From: Rhodospirillaceae bacterium
GTDB taxonomy: Bacteria; Pseudomonadota; Alphaproteobacteria; SP197
Assembly (NCBI GenBank): GCA_018700655.1
Contig: JABIUG010000149.1
Location: 1-5,337, forward strand
Reading direction: 5' to 3'
DNA: 5,337 nucleotides
Positions 1 through 5,337 of this stretch are shown here, piece by piece; positions within the stretch are counted from its first letter, which is position 1; each line of letters opens with the position of its first letter. A model generated the notes under the pieces. The model was not told the origin of the DNA, made no database searches, and saw only the letters and a program-made list of their open reading frames with translations. The translations under genes were made by a program, and so were the position numbers.

Positions 1-1150
1 CGCCCTCGGTGTCGTAATAGACATCGATCGAGTCGCACAACGGGCCCACCACACGCAGTTGCTCGGTGTCTTTATCACCAGCGCGGTTCGCCGAAGTCAT
101 GTGAAAGTACCAGCCCTGCGCCGATTCCGGGATCACGCTGTAGCCGGTGTCGAGATAGAGCCAGCGTGTGTCTTCCCTCTCCTTCTGACCCTCGACACGT
201 GCCAGGCACAGCGCGGTATCGCTGATCATGGAACGTCCGGGTTCGGTCAAAATCTCAAGGTCTGTGCCCAGGGTGTCTTTCAGAAGGGGCATGACGGTCG
301 CAGCGACATCGTCGACCGTGACATCGGTGTGGAAGTAGCCGATCTCGGGTGATTGGTCGTTGTACTTCACGTAGGGTTTGGGAAAGCCGCCGCCGATGTT
401 GAGATGGCGCAGGTCACCGGGCAGCCGCGCCTGGATCGCCCCGCCCCTTTTCGCGACATAACGCGCTGCTGCGGCGTAAAGCCCCATATCGGTCATCTGC
501 GAGCCGATGTGGACGTGGAGGCCGGCGACACGGATGGCCTCGCGATTGTTCTCGGCCAGCACCAGACATTGTTCGATCTCGGGCTCGGTCATGCCGAACT
601 TCGAACGTTCCGAACCGGTCTCGATCCCTGCCGTGCTACCGCCCTGAACACCCGGTACGCCACGCAACGCGACATTGGCCCGCACACCCAGTTCTGTTGC
701 CACAGAGGCGATACGCTCGAGCTCGAAGGGTGAATCGACATTGATGGCCTTGATCGGGGGCGAGAGCGCGGCGGCGATCTCGCTGCGAGACTTCGAAACC
801 CCGTTCATCACCATCCGGTCGGCCGGAAAACCGGCCTCGCGGGCTTTCTGGAGCTCTCCGTCGGAGTTCACCTCCAGATCCAGCCCCTCCTCGTTGATGA
901 TGCCCAGAACGGTCAGGTTGGCGCAGGCCTTGCTCGCATAGCAGACATGGGCGTGCTCGTGGTGTGCCTTGAAGGCGTTCAACAGACCGCGCGCGTTCTC
1001 CCGGATGCGCCGCTCGGAATAGACAAAAAGCGGCGTGCCGTGTTCTTCCGCCAAGGCCGTGAGATCGGCGCCATCGAGCAACAGATGGTCACACTCTACA
1101 GTCAGCATGTCGCCATCCGTGAACGGATGCAGATGAAACGCCTTGGTCAT
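1..1150 (-). CDS. PLP-dependent DAP/ornithine/arginine decarboxylase family protein (C-terminus cut by window edge)
   Basis: Reading the minus strand from ATG at 1150-1148 gives 383 codons with no stop, running off the left edge. Family signatures appear in order: the PLP-lysine motif YASKA (K74); HIGSQ at 214-218; the glycine loop GGGFP at 253-257; the phosphate-binding EPGR at 303-306; and GPLCDSID with the cross-subunit catalytic Cys (C372) and Asp (D373). This is a fold-type III enzyme: an alanine-racemase-like barrel followed by a beta domain. Members decarboxylate meso-diaminopimelate, ornithine, arginine or related amino acids in the cytoplasm. The region after K74 (EEGLDLEVNSDGEL) resembles diaminopimelate decarboxylases, while CDSxD resembles ornithine/arginine decarboxylases, so I leave the substrate open. 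The start is supported by GGGAGAG about 7 nt upstream and by the N-terminal length before the barrel. Perhaps 20-50 residues are missing at the C-terminus. It is transcribed divergently from the hydantoinase. Family is confident; specificity is not. Confidence 0.9.
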   Translation of the reverse strand, partial: MTKAFHLHPFTDGDMLTVECDHLLLDGADLTALAEEHGTPLFVYSERRIRENARGLLNAFKAHHEHAHVCYASKACANLTVLGIINEEGLDLEVNSDGELQKAREAGFPADRMVMNGVSKSRSEIAAALSPPIKAINVDSPFELERIASVATELGVRANVALRGVPGVQGGSTAGIETGSERSKFGMTEPEIEQCLVLAENNREAIRVAGLHVHIGSQMTDMGLYAAAARYVAKRGGAIQARLPGDLRHLNIGGGFPKPYVKYNDQSPEIGYFHTDVTVDDVAATVMPLLKDTLGTDLEILTEPGRSMISDTALCLARVEGQKEREDTRWLYLDTGYSVIPESAQGWYFHMTSANRAGDKDTEQLRVVGPLCDSIDVYYDTEG

Positions 1151-1198
1151 CGAAGCACTCTCCCACTACGTTAGGGTCAACAAAACCTGGAGCAGGCC
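1151..1198. promoter_or_regulatory. 48-bp divergent intergenic region with two ribosome binding sites
   Basis: The gap separates two start codons that point away from each other. A Shine-Dalgarno-like GGGAGAG lies on the minus strand at 1164-1158 for the decarboxylase, and GGAG lies on the plus strand at 1189-1192, 6 nt before the hydantoinase ATG. So little room remains that at least one promoter must extend into the opposing coding sequence. A weak sigma-70-like candidate for the plus direction is TTGGTC at 1143-1148 and TACGTT at 1167-1172, spaced 18 nt. I found no convincing minus-strand promoter and no clear operator. The ribosome binding sites are visible; the promoter is a guess. Confidence 0.4.
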
Positions 1199-2620
1199 AT
1201 GGCGGAGTACGATCTCCTCGTCAAGGGTGGAACGGTCGGCACGGCTGCCGATACCTTCGCCGCAGACATCGCAATCAAAGACGGTAAGATTGTCGCGTTG
1301 CTCGACGAAGCGGCCACCAACCTTGCCGATGACGTCATCGATGCGACCGGAAAACTGGTCCTTCCCGGCGGCATCGAAGGCCATTGCCATATCGACGAGC
1401 CTTCCTTTGGAGAAGCCAAACTGGCCGATGACTTCCTAAGTGGCAGTTGGGGTGCGGCCTGTGGCGGAACCACGACCATCATTCCCTTTGCCCAACAGAT
1501 TGCGGGCATGAGCCTGCGCGAGGCGGTCGATGACTACCACGCCAAGGCCAGCGGCAAGTCAATCGTCGATTACGGCTTCCACCTCATCCTTTCGAACCCG
1601 ACCGATCAGGTTCTGGGCCAGGAACTGCCGGCGCTGATCGCCGACGGCTATACCAGCTTCAAGGTCTACATGACTTATGACGGTCTGCGCCTGGAGGACA
1701 TGCAGATCCTAGAGGTGCTTTCTACGGCCAAGACCCACGACGGCCTGGTCATGATCCATTGCGAGAACGACCACTGTATTACCTGGCTGGCCGAACAGCT
1801 TGATCGCAGGGGCGAGGTCGGAGCGGCGAGCATGGGTGTGGCCCACGGCCCCGCCGCCGAACGTGAAGCAACCCATCGCGCGATCACACTTTCGGAAGTC
1901 GTCGACACCCCTGTGTTCATCGTTCATGTCTCTTCGCATCAGGCGATGGATCAGATTGCATGGGCGCGCAGCCGCGGCATGCCGATCTATGCCGAAACCT
2001 GCCCGCAGTATCTTTTCCTCAGTTCCGACGATTATTCCCAGCCCGGCTGGGAGGGCGCGAAATACATCTGCTCGCCACCGCCGCGCGACCCCGAGAACCC
2101 CGCGCATCTGTGGCGCGGCATCCAGAACAGTATTTTCCAGCTTGTCTCATCGGATCACTGCCCCTACAGCATGGAAGGTCCCGGCGGGCGCAAACAATCG
2201 GCCGGTGAACTCCATTTCCACAAGATCAGCCCGGGCATGCCCGGGATCGAAACCAGGTTGCCCTTGATGTTCTCCGAAGGTGTCATGAAAGGCCGGATCG
2301 ACCTGCAGACCTTTGTCGCGGTCACCGCCACCAATGCCGCCAAACTTTACGGCCTGCACCCCAGGAAAGGCACGATCGCCGTGGGATCGGATGCCGATCT
2401 CGTCCTGTGGGACCCCGAACGCGAGGTCGTCCTGACCAACGACGACCTCCATGGCAATTGTGACTACTCACCCTATGAAGGGCGTCACATCACTGGCTGG
2501 CCCGTGCTTTCAATGTCGCGCGGCGTCGTGCTTTGCCGGGATGGAAAGGTTGTCGCTCCCAAGGGCCACGGCACCTTCCTGCACCGGGGAACATCCTCGG
2601 CCGTAAAGAAGGCGGCCTGA
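1199..2620 (+). CDS. Dihydropyrimidinase/D-hydantoinase family cyclic amidohydrolase
   Basis: This complete 473-residue protein is of normal length for the family. Such enzymes open cyclic amides (dihydropyrimidines, 5-substituted hydantoins, allantoin-like ureides) to N-carbamoyl amino acids, using two metal ions held by a carboxylated lysine. All expected ligands are present: GHCHID with H62 and H64; SFKVYM with K155 (the carboxylated lysine); IHCEND with H187; VHVSS with H243; SSDHCPY with D319. Their spacing matches that known for D-hydantoinases. Near the C-terminus are the family-typical NAAKLYGL, GSDADLVLWDP and DYSPYEG elements of the composite beta-sandwich. The GxxPGIE-like loop (GMPGIETR, 346-353) is also typical. 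The ATG is preceded by GGAG at 6 nt. GlpD follows after 8 bp, suggesting one transcript, and a decarboxylase is divergent. Substrate cannot be told apart: dihydropyrimidine, hydantoin and phenylhydantoin are all possible. Allantoinase is less likely given the overall resemblance to dihydropyrimidinases. Confidence 0.93.
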   Translation: MAEYDLLVKGGTVGTAADTFAADIAIKDGKIVALLDEAATNLADDVIDATGKLVLPGGIEGHCHIDEPSFGEAKLADDFLSGSWGAACGGTTTIIPFAQQIAGMSLREAVDDYHAKASGKSIVDYGFHLILSNPTDQVLGQELPALIADGYTSFKVYMTYDGLRLEDMQILEVLSTAKTHDGLVMIHCENDHCITWLAEQLDRRGEVGAASMGVAHGPAAEREATHRAITLSEVVDTPVFIVHVSSHQAMDQIAWARSRGMPIYAETCPQYLFLSSDDYSQPGWEGAKYICSPPPRDPENPAHLWRGIQNSIFQLVSSDHCPYSMEGPGGRKQSAGELHFHKISPGMPGIETRLPLMFSEGVMKGRIDLQTFVAVTATNAAKLYGLHPRKGTIAVGSDADLVLWDPEREVVLTNDDLHGNCDYSPYEGRHITGWPVLSMSRGVVLCRDGKVVAPKGHGTFLHRGTSSAVKKAA

Positions 2621-2628
2621 AATTTTCC

Positions 2629-4104
2629 ATGAGCGATAATTACGATCTGCTTGTCGTCGGCGGCGGGGTCAACGGCACAGCCATTGCCCGTGATGCCGCT
2701 GGGCGTGGCCTGAAGGTGCTGTTGGCCGAACGCGACGACCTCGCATCGGGAACGTCCCAGGCGAGCAGCAAGCTCATTCACGGCGGGCTGCGCTACCTGG
2801 AGCATCTGGAATTCCGGCTTGTGAAGGAATCACTCAAGGAGCGTGAACTCCTTCTGAAATCAGCACCCCACATCATCCGACCGCTCGATTTCGTGTTGCC
2901 CTGGATCGCAACGCGGCGTTCCGGCTTCAAGGTCCGGATGGGCCTCTTCCTCTATGACTATCTGGCCGGGAAGAGTTCGCTGGCCAAGAGCCATCAGATC
3001 AATTTGCGGCGGACCAACTGGGGCCGCGGACTCAAACATCACTACCGCCTGGGATTCACTTATTCGGACTGCTGGGTCGACGACGCCCGTTTCGTGGTGT
3101 CGATGGCGATGGACGCCGCGCAACATGGTGCAACGATCCTGACGCGGACCGAAATCGGCTCCATGCATCCCGACGGCAAGGGCTGGAACGTGGAACTGCG
3201 CTCTGGCGGCTCCAGCAGGACGGTTTCAGCCGGACTGGTCATCAACGTCACCGGCGTGCGTGCCGATCAATTCGCCCGTGAAGTCGCTGGTATCGAAAAA
3301 ACCCCAGATATGCGCCTGGTGAAGGGAAGCCACATCGTGGTGCCCCGCCTCCACGCCGGCGACCATGCCCTGATCCTGCAGAATCATGACGACCGGGTTG
3401 TTTTCATTCTGCCGTTCGAGCGCCATTTCAGCCTGATCGGCACGACCGACACGCCGATCGATGATCCCGACCGTGAGCACGTCGTCGACGAGGACGAGAT
3501 CGACTACTTGCTCAGCGCCGTCGCGCCATACGTCAAACAGGTGCCGGGGCCCGATGATGTCGTGTGGTCGTTCGCCGGAACGCGGCCGCTCAAGAAAGGC
3601 AGCAACGGTGCTGCTTCAACTGCTTCGCGTGACTACTCGCTGGACCTTTCTAAGCGTGGCGATGCGAGCATGCTCACGGTCATCGGCGGCAAGGTTACGA
3701 CCGCGCGCAAGCTGGCCGAAACCGTGCTCGATCGCGTTTCCGGCCTCCTGCTGGCGATGCAGCCTGCCTGGACCGCAAACGCCACCCTTCCCGGTGGTGA
3801 TATCGAGGATATCGAGGGCTTCCACGCGGCGTTACAGAAAGACTATCCCGACATGCAGGCGGCATTCCTGCAGGGCATGGCCGACCGGCACGGTTCCCAT
3901 TGCCGTGACATTCTCGGGAACAGCTCGACAGAAGTCGAACTGGGGCGCAGTTTCGGTGGCGGCCTGTGCGAACGGGAAATCGACTGGCTGCGCGAACACG
4001 AATGGGCCGTCACGGCCCAGGATATCCTGTGGCGCAGAACCAAATGCGGCCTCCACATGAGCGCAGAACAACGCGATGAAGTGGTGGCCTTTTTGGGCTC
4101 GTGA
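2629..4104 (+). CDS. glpD: FAD-dependent (aerobic-type) glycerol-3-phosphate dehydrogenase
   Basis: This complete 491-residue protein is close to the roughly 500 residues usual for GlpD. It oxidises sn-glycerol 3-phosphate to dihydroxyacetone phosphate and passes electrons through FAD to membrane quinone, so it acts as a monotopic protein at the inner face of the cytoplasmic membrane. The N-terminal FAD-binding fold shows YDLLVVGGGVNGTA (G11, G13, G16), with E34 as the likely ribose ligand. The hallmark SSKLIHGGLRYLE spans 46-58. Substrate-site residues known in this family appear to be conserved: R55, Y56, H235 (KGSHIVV), R319 (AGTRP), R334 and K355 (GGKVTTARKLAE, 353-364). A C-terminal helical DAO_C-like domain follows. 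A longer reading from GTG at 2533 would overlap the hydantoinase by 88 nt and add residues outside the fold, so I chose ATG 2629. Only a distant GAAGG precedes it, so translational coupling to the upstream stop is likely. No glpK, glpF or glpR is beside it. Confidence 0.95.
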   Translation: MSDNYDLLVVGGGVNGTAIARDAAGRGLKVLLAERDDLASGTSQASSKLIHGGLRYLEHLEFRLVKESLKERELLLKSAPHIIRPLDFVLPWIATRRSGFKVRMGLFLYDYLAGKSSLAKSHQINLRRTNWGRGLKHHYRLGFTYSDCWVDDARFVVSMAMDAAQHGATILTRTEIGSMHPDGKGWNVELRSGGSSRTVSAGLVINVTGVRADQFAREVAGIEKTPDMRLVKGSHIVVPRLHAGDHALILQNHDDRVVFILPFERHFSLIGTTDTPIDDPDREHVVDEDEIDYLLSAVAPYVKQVPGPDDVVWSFAGTRPLKKGSNGAASTASRDYSLDLSKRGDASMLTVIGGKVTTARKLAETVLDRVSGLLLAMQPAWTANATLPGGDIEDIEGFHAALQKDYPDMQAAFLQGMADRHGSHCRDILGNSSTEVELGRSFGGGLCEREIDWLREHEWAVTAQDILWRRTKCGLHMSAEQRDEVVAFLGS

Positions 4105-4118
4105 GTGACCGGAGTCAC
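4105..4118 (+). repeat. Short inverted repeat just after the glpD stop
   Basis: GTGAC at 4105-4109 and GTCAC at 4114-4118 form a 5-bp stem with a 4-nt loop, directly after the TGA. There is no T-run after it, so it does not qualify as an intrinsic terminator. It could be a minor hairpin in the 74-nt leader between glpD and the FecR-type gene, or chance. The rest of that gap (4119-4178) shows only the ribosome binding site listed separately. Confidence 0.2.
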
Positions 4119-4164
4119 CTCGCATCTCACCTTTCGGGCCCATCTTTGAGAAGAAGAAACCCAT

Positions 4165-4170
4165 GGGGGG
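4165..4170 (+). promoter_or_regulatory. G-run ribosome binding site selecting ATG 4179
   Basis: Six consecutive G residues end 8 nt before the ATG at 4179 and can pair with the anti-Shine-Dalgarno sequence through G-C and G-U pairs. This, together with the signal peptide that begins exactly there, favours ATG 4179. The in-frame upstream GTG at 4101, which overlaps the glpD stop codon, would bury the signal peptide behind 26 basic residues. Confidence 0.45.
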
Positions 4171-4477
4171 TATGCCTGATGATCACGAAAACCGCCGTTT
4201 CTGGAATTGCCGCACTCGGCATGCTCGCATTGGCCTTTCCCGCTTCGGCGGCCGATGTCATCGGTGATGTCGAACGGGTCGGAGTCTGGGCTTACGGAAC
4301 CCCATCGGGTGAAGGTCGCCACGATCTCAGGCGCAATGCCGATGTTCACGCCAACGAACGGATCGAAACCGTCAAAACAGGCGAAGTCCTGATCCGGTTC
4401 GAGGACGGCACGACCCTTGGCATGGGCAGCGAAAGTGTCATCGTGCTCGACGAGCTGGTGTTCAACCGTGATGCCGG

Positions 4478-4489
4478 CGATGATCATCG
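4478..4489. repeat. Perfect 12-bp palindrome at the FecR frame break
   Basis: CGATGATCATCG equals its own reverse complement. It lies exactly where the first-frame GDD sequence meets the +1-frame IGIRGT sequence. Its position suggests a link to the rearrangement, for instance slippage or end joining between short matching sequences at a lost segment. A palindrome of this length may also occur by chance. It could form only a very short cruciform and has no spacer. Confidence 0.5.
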
Positions 4490-4686
4490 GTATTCGCGGC
4501 ACTGAAATTGCTTTTGAAGTCAGCCCTAGCACAACACAACTCGTCGTGCAGGTGGCCACGGCCACCCCGACAGCCGGCGGCGCCACGACTGATATCGGCG
4601 CCAACGAAACGGCCAGTGCGACCGTCGGCGAGGCCGGTGTAAGCGTTTCCCAGGGGCTGTCCTCGGCTGCGGCAGGGTCGATGCCC

Positions 4687-4761
4687 GGCGGTGGCGCGGG
4701 CGGAGGCGGCGCAGGCGGTGGTGGCAACGATGGAGACGGCGCCGATGGCGGTAATGGCGGC
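4687..4761 (+). repeat. Glycine-rich low-complexity coding tract
   Basis: In the +1 frame of the FecR-type gene, 25 codons read mainly glycine with Ala, Asn and Asp: a GGGAGGGGAGGGG run, then NDGDGADGGNGG. At DNA level these are imperfect GGN repeats. Such flexible tails are common at the C-terminus of exported FecR-domain and similar proteins. The tract lacks the strict nonapeptide spacing of RTX calcium-binding repeats. On the minus strand it produces a proline-rich reading that I regard as a shadow. Repeat tracts of this kind are also prone to slippage. Confidence 0.6.
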
Positions 4762-4773
4762 AGCCATAACTGA

Positions 4774-4852
4774 TCGATCCGGCATCGCTCGCTGCTGAAC
4801 GCAAGAACAGCGCCGCATTCCCCTGATCGCAGAATTGTTCTAAGCATCGCCT
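4774..4852 (+). other. 79-bp spacer with a weak inverted repeat
   Basis: Between the FecR-type stop and the creatininase-family start I see one imperfect structure: AGAACA at 4804-4809 is complementary to TGTTCT at 4836-4841 across a 26-nt loop. No T-run follows, so I do not call a terminator. I found no convincing -35/-10 pair and no strong Shine-Dalgarno before ATG 4853. The spacer may allow read-through or hold an unrecognised promoter. Confidence 0.2.
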
Positions 4853-5337
4853 ATGGCTGATTTTCGGACATGGGCGTCGCTGACGTCTCCTGAGCTCGCG
4901 ACGCTTGCCGGCGAACGCTGCGTCACTGTTCTGCCAGTTGGTGCGATCGAGCAGCACGGCCCGCATCTTCCGCTCGGCACCGACATGATGATTGCCGACG
5001 GACTGATCGCCCGCGCGCTTGGTTTCGTCGACAGCGACGTCACCGTGCTTGTCCTGCCGACCCAGGCAATCGGCGAAAGTACCGAACACACATCCTTTGC
5101 CGGCACGCTTGGCCACGAGGCCGAAACCCTGCTTGCTGCCTGGACCGAAATCGGCGCATCTCTAACCCGCTCAGGCATCCACAAGCTGGTAATCGTGAAT
5201 GCCCATGGCGGCCAGCCCCAGATTGTCGACCTGGTCGCGCAGCGCCTGCGCAGCCGTCACACCATGCTGGTGGTGCGCGCCAACTACATGGGCTGGCCGG
5301 TCCCGGCAGGCCTGATCGATGCCGGAGAACTGGCACA
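4853..5337 (+). CDS. Creatininase-superfamily amidohydrolase (C-terminus cut by window edge)
   Basis: 161 codons are readable before the right edge; full members have about 230-270 residues. The hallmark PVGAIEQHGPHLPLGTD (28-44) supplies the metal ligands E33, H35 and D44. ESTEHTSFAGTLG (75-87) and VNAHGG (115-120, H118) are the next family motifs. Superfamily members hydrolyse amide bonds in the cytoplasm: creatinine ring opening, deformylation in archaeal flavin/F420 synthesis (ArfB), or trimming of the mycofactocin precursor peptide (MftE). In true creatininase the second histidine is followed by Tyr and a metal-binding Glu. Here the sequence is His-Gly-Gly, so it is probably not a classical creatininase. 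It also has Ala before and Gln after this motif, where the family commonly shows Gly and Asn (NGHGGN). ATG 4853 is the only start after an in-frame stop at 4841-4843, though its Shine-Dalgarno is poor. Nearby hydantoinase makes a cyclic amide or ureide pathway conceivable, but the substrate is unknown. Confidence 0.88.
   Translation, partial: MADFRTWASLTSPELATLAGERCVTVLPVGAIEQHGPHLPLGTDMMIADGLIARALGFVDSDVTVLVLPTQAIGESTEHTSFAGTLGHEAETLLAAWTEIGASLTRSGIHKLVIVNAHGGQPQIVDLVAQRLRSRHTMLVVRANYMGWPVPAGLIDAGELA

Larger units (their letters stand above)
4179..4773 (+). pseudogene. Secreted FecR-domain protein gene, apparently broken by internal deletion and frameshift
   Basis: The first frame (4179-4505, 108 residues) begins with a clear signal peptide (residues 1-24, ending PASA). 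It continues with the first half of a FecR-type domain: IGDVERV, ERIETVKTGEVLIRF, EDGTTLGMGSESVIVLDE and LVFNRDAGDD. It then runs out of frame and stops at 4503-4505. The family's next conserved element, IGIRGTEIAFEV, is at once readable in the +1 frame from 4486, followed by a Thr/Val/Ala-rich stretch and a Gly-rich tail ending at 4771-4773. Intact FecR-like domains normally carry about 30-40 residues between these two elements (a G.FRFVTG-like segment and T.TA before IGIRGT), and these are absent here. I infer a deletion of about 100 nt, not a multiple of three. FecR-domain exported proteins of this sort are of poorly known function, and there is no sigma factor or TonB receptor nearby. A truncated product, a programmed shift or an assembly error remain possible. 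Confidence 0.7.

Noticed and set aside
59..1174. Series of plus-strand frames of 75-126 codons over the left part of the window
   Set aside because: They are all antisense to the minus-strand decarboxylase, whose motifs run without interruption through the same region.
2533..2628. Upstream GTG start extending GlpD by 32 residues
   Set aside because: It would overlap the hydantoinase coding sequence, and the added residues precede the standard N-terminal FAD-binding strand.
3461..4060. Plus-strand 199-codon frame inside glpD
   Set aside because: It overlaps conserved GlpD coding sequence in another frame and has the Arg/Ser-rich composition typical of shifted GC-rich genes.
4105..4118. Intrinsic terminator after glpD
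   Set aside because: The stem is only 5 bp and has no T-run.
4101..4178. GTG start overlapping the glpD stop for the FecR-type gene
   Set aside because: It would put 26 basic residues ahead of a clear signal peptide; ATG 4179 has a G-run ribosome binding site.
4417..4773. Separate small protein encoded by the second FecR frame
   Set aside because: Residues before IGIRGT are a shadow of the first frame, and IGIRGT is an internal FecR element, so it reads as the downstream half of one gene.
3843..4847. Long minus-strand open frame (334 codons) with a proline-rich stretch opposite the glpD end and the FecR gene
   Set aside because: It is antisense to a well-supported GlpD C-terminus, and its proline run is the complement of the glycine codons. 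It has no recognisable domain and fits a GC-rich shadow frame.

Overview
This is a GC-rich window with densely packed genes from a proteobacterium, most likely an alphaproteobacterium. That reading rests on the codon style and on the mix of catabolic amidohydrolases with a FecR-domain exported protein; no marker gene fixes the taxon. I saw no RNA gene, CRISPR array, transposase, integrase or attachment site.

Layout. (1) Positions 1-1150, minus strand: the N-terminal 383 residues of a PLP-dependent, fold-type III amino-acid decarboxylase of the diaminopimelate/ornithine/arginine decarboxylase family, cut off by the left edge. (2) A 48-bp divergent gap holding a ribosome binding site for each side. 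(3) 1199-2620, plus: a complete dihydropyrimidinase/hydantoinase-type cyclic amidohydrolase with all expected metal-site residues. (4) 2629-4104, plus: a complete FAD-dependent glycerol-3-phosphate dehydrogenase (GlpD type), 8 bp downstream and presumably co-transcribed. (5) 4179-4773, plus: a FecR-domain secreted protein gene that looks broken. Its signal peptide and first half are in one frame, its IGIRGT motif and Gly-rich tail in another, and the segment normally found between them is missing. (6) 4853-5337, plus: the start of a creatininase-superfamily amidohydrolase, cut off by the right edge.

How the genes may work together. A ring-opening cyclic amidase (hydantoinase type), a creatininase-family amidase and an amino-acid decarboxylase lie within 5 kb. 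This suggests a catabolic neighbourhood for cyclic ureides or amides and the amino acids derived from them, but the substrate cannot be read from the sequence. GlpD, which passes electrons from glycerol 3-phosphate to the quinone pool, has no obvious place in that route and no glycerol kinase or transporter beside it. No clearly new biological system is visible. The most unusual items are the apparent deletion plus frameshift in the FecR gene, centred on a perfect 12-bp palindrome, and the decarboxylase's mixture of motifs from different subfamilies.
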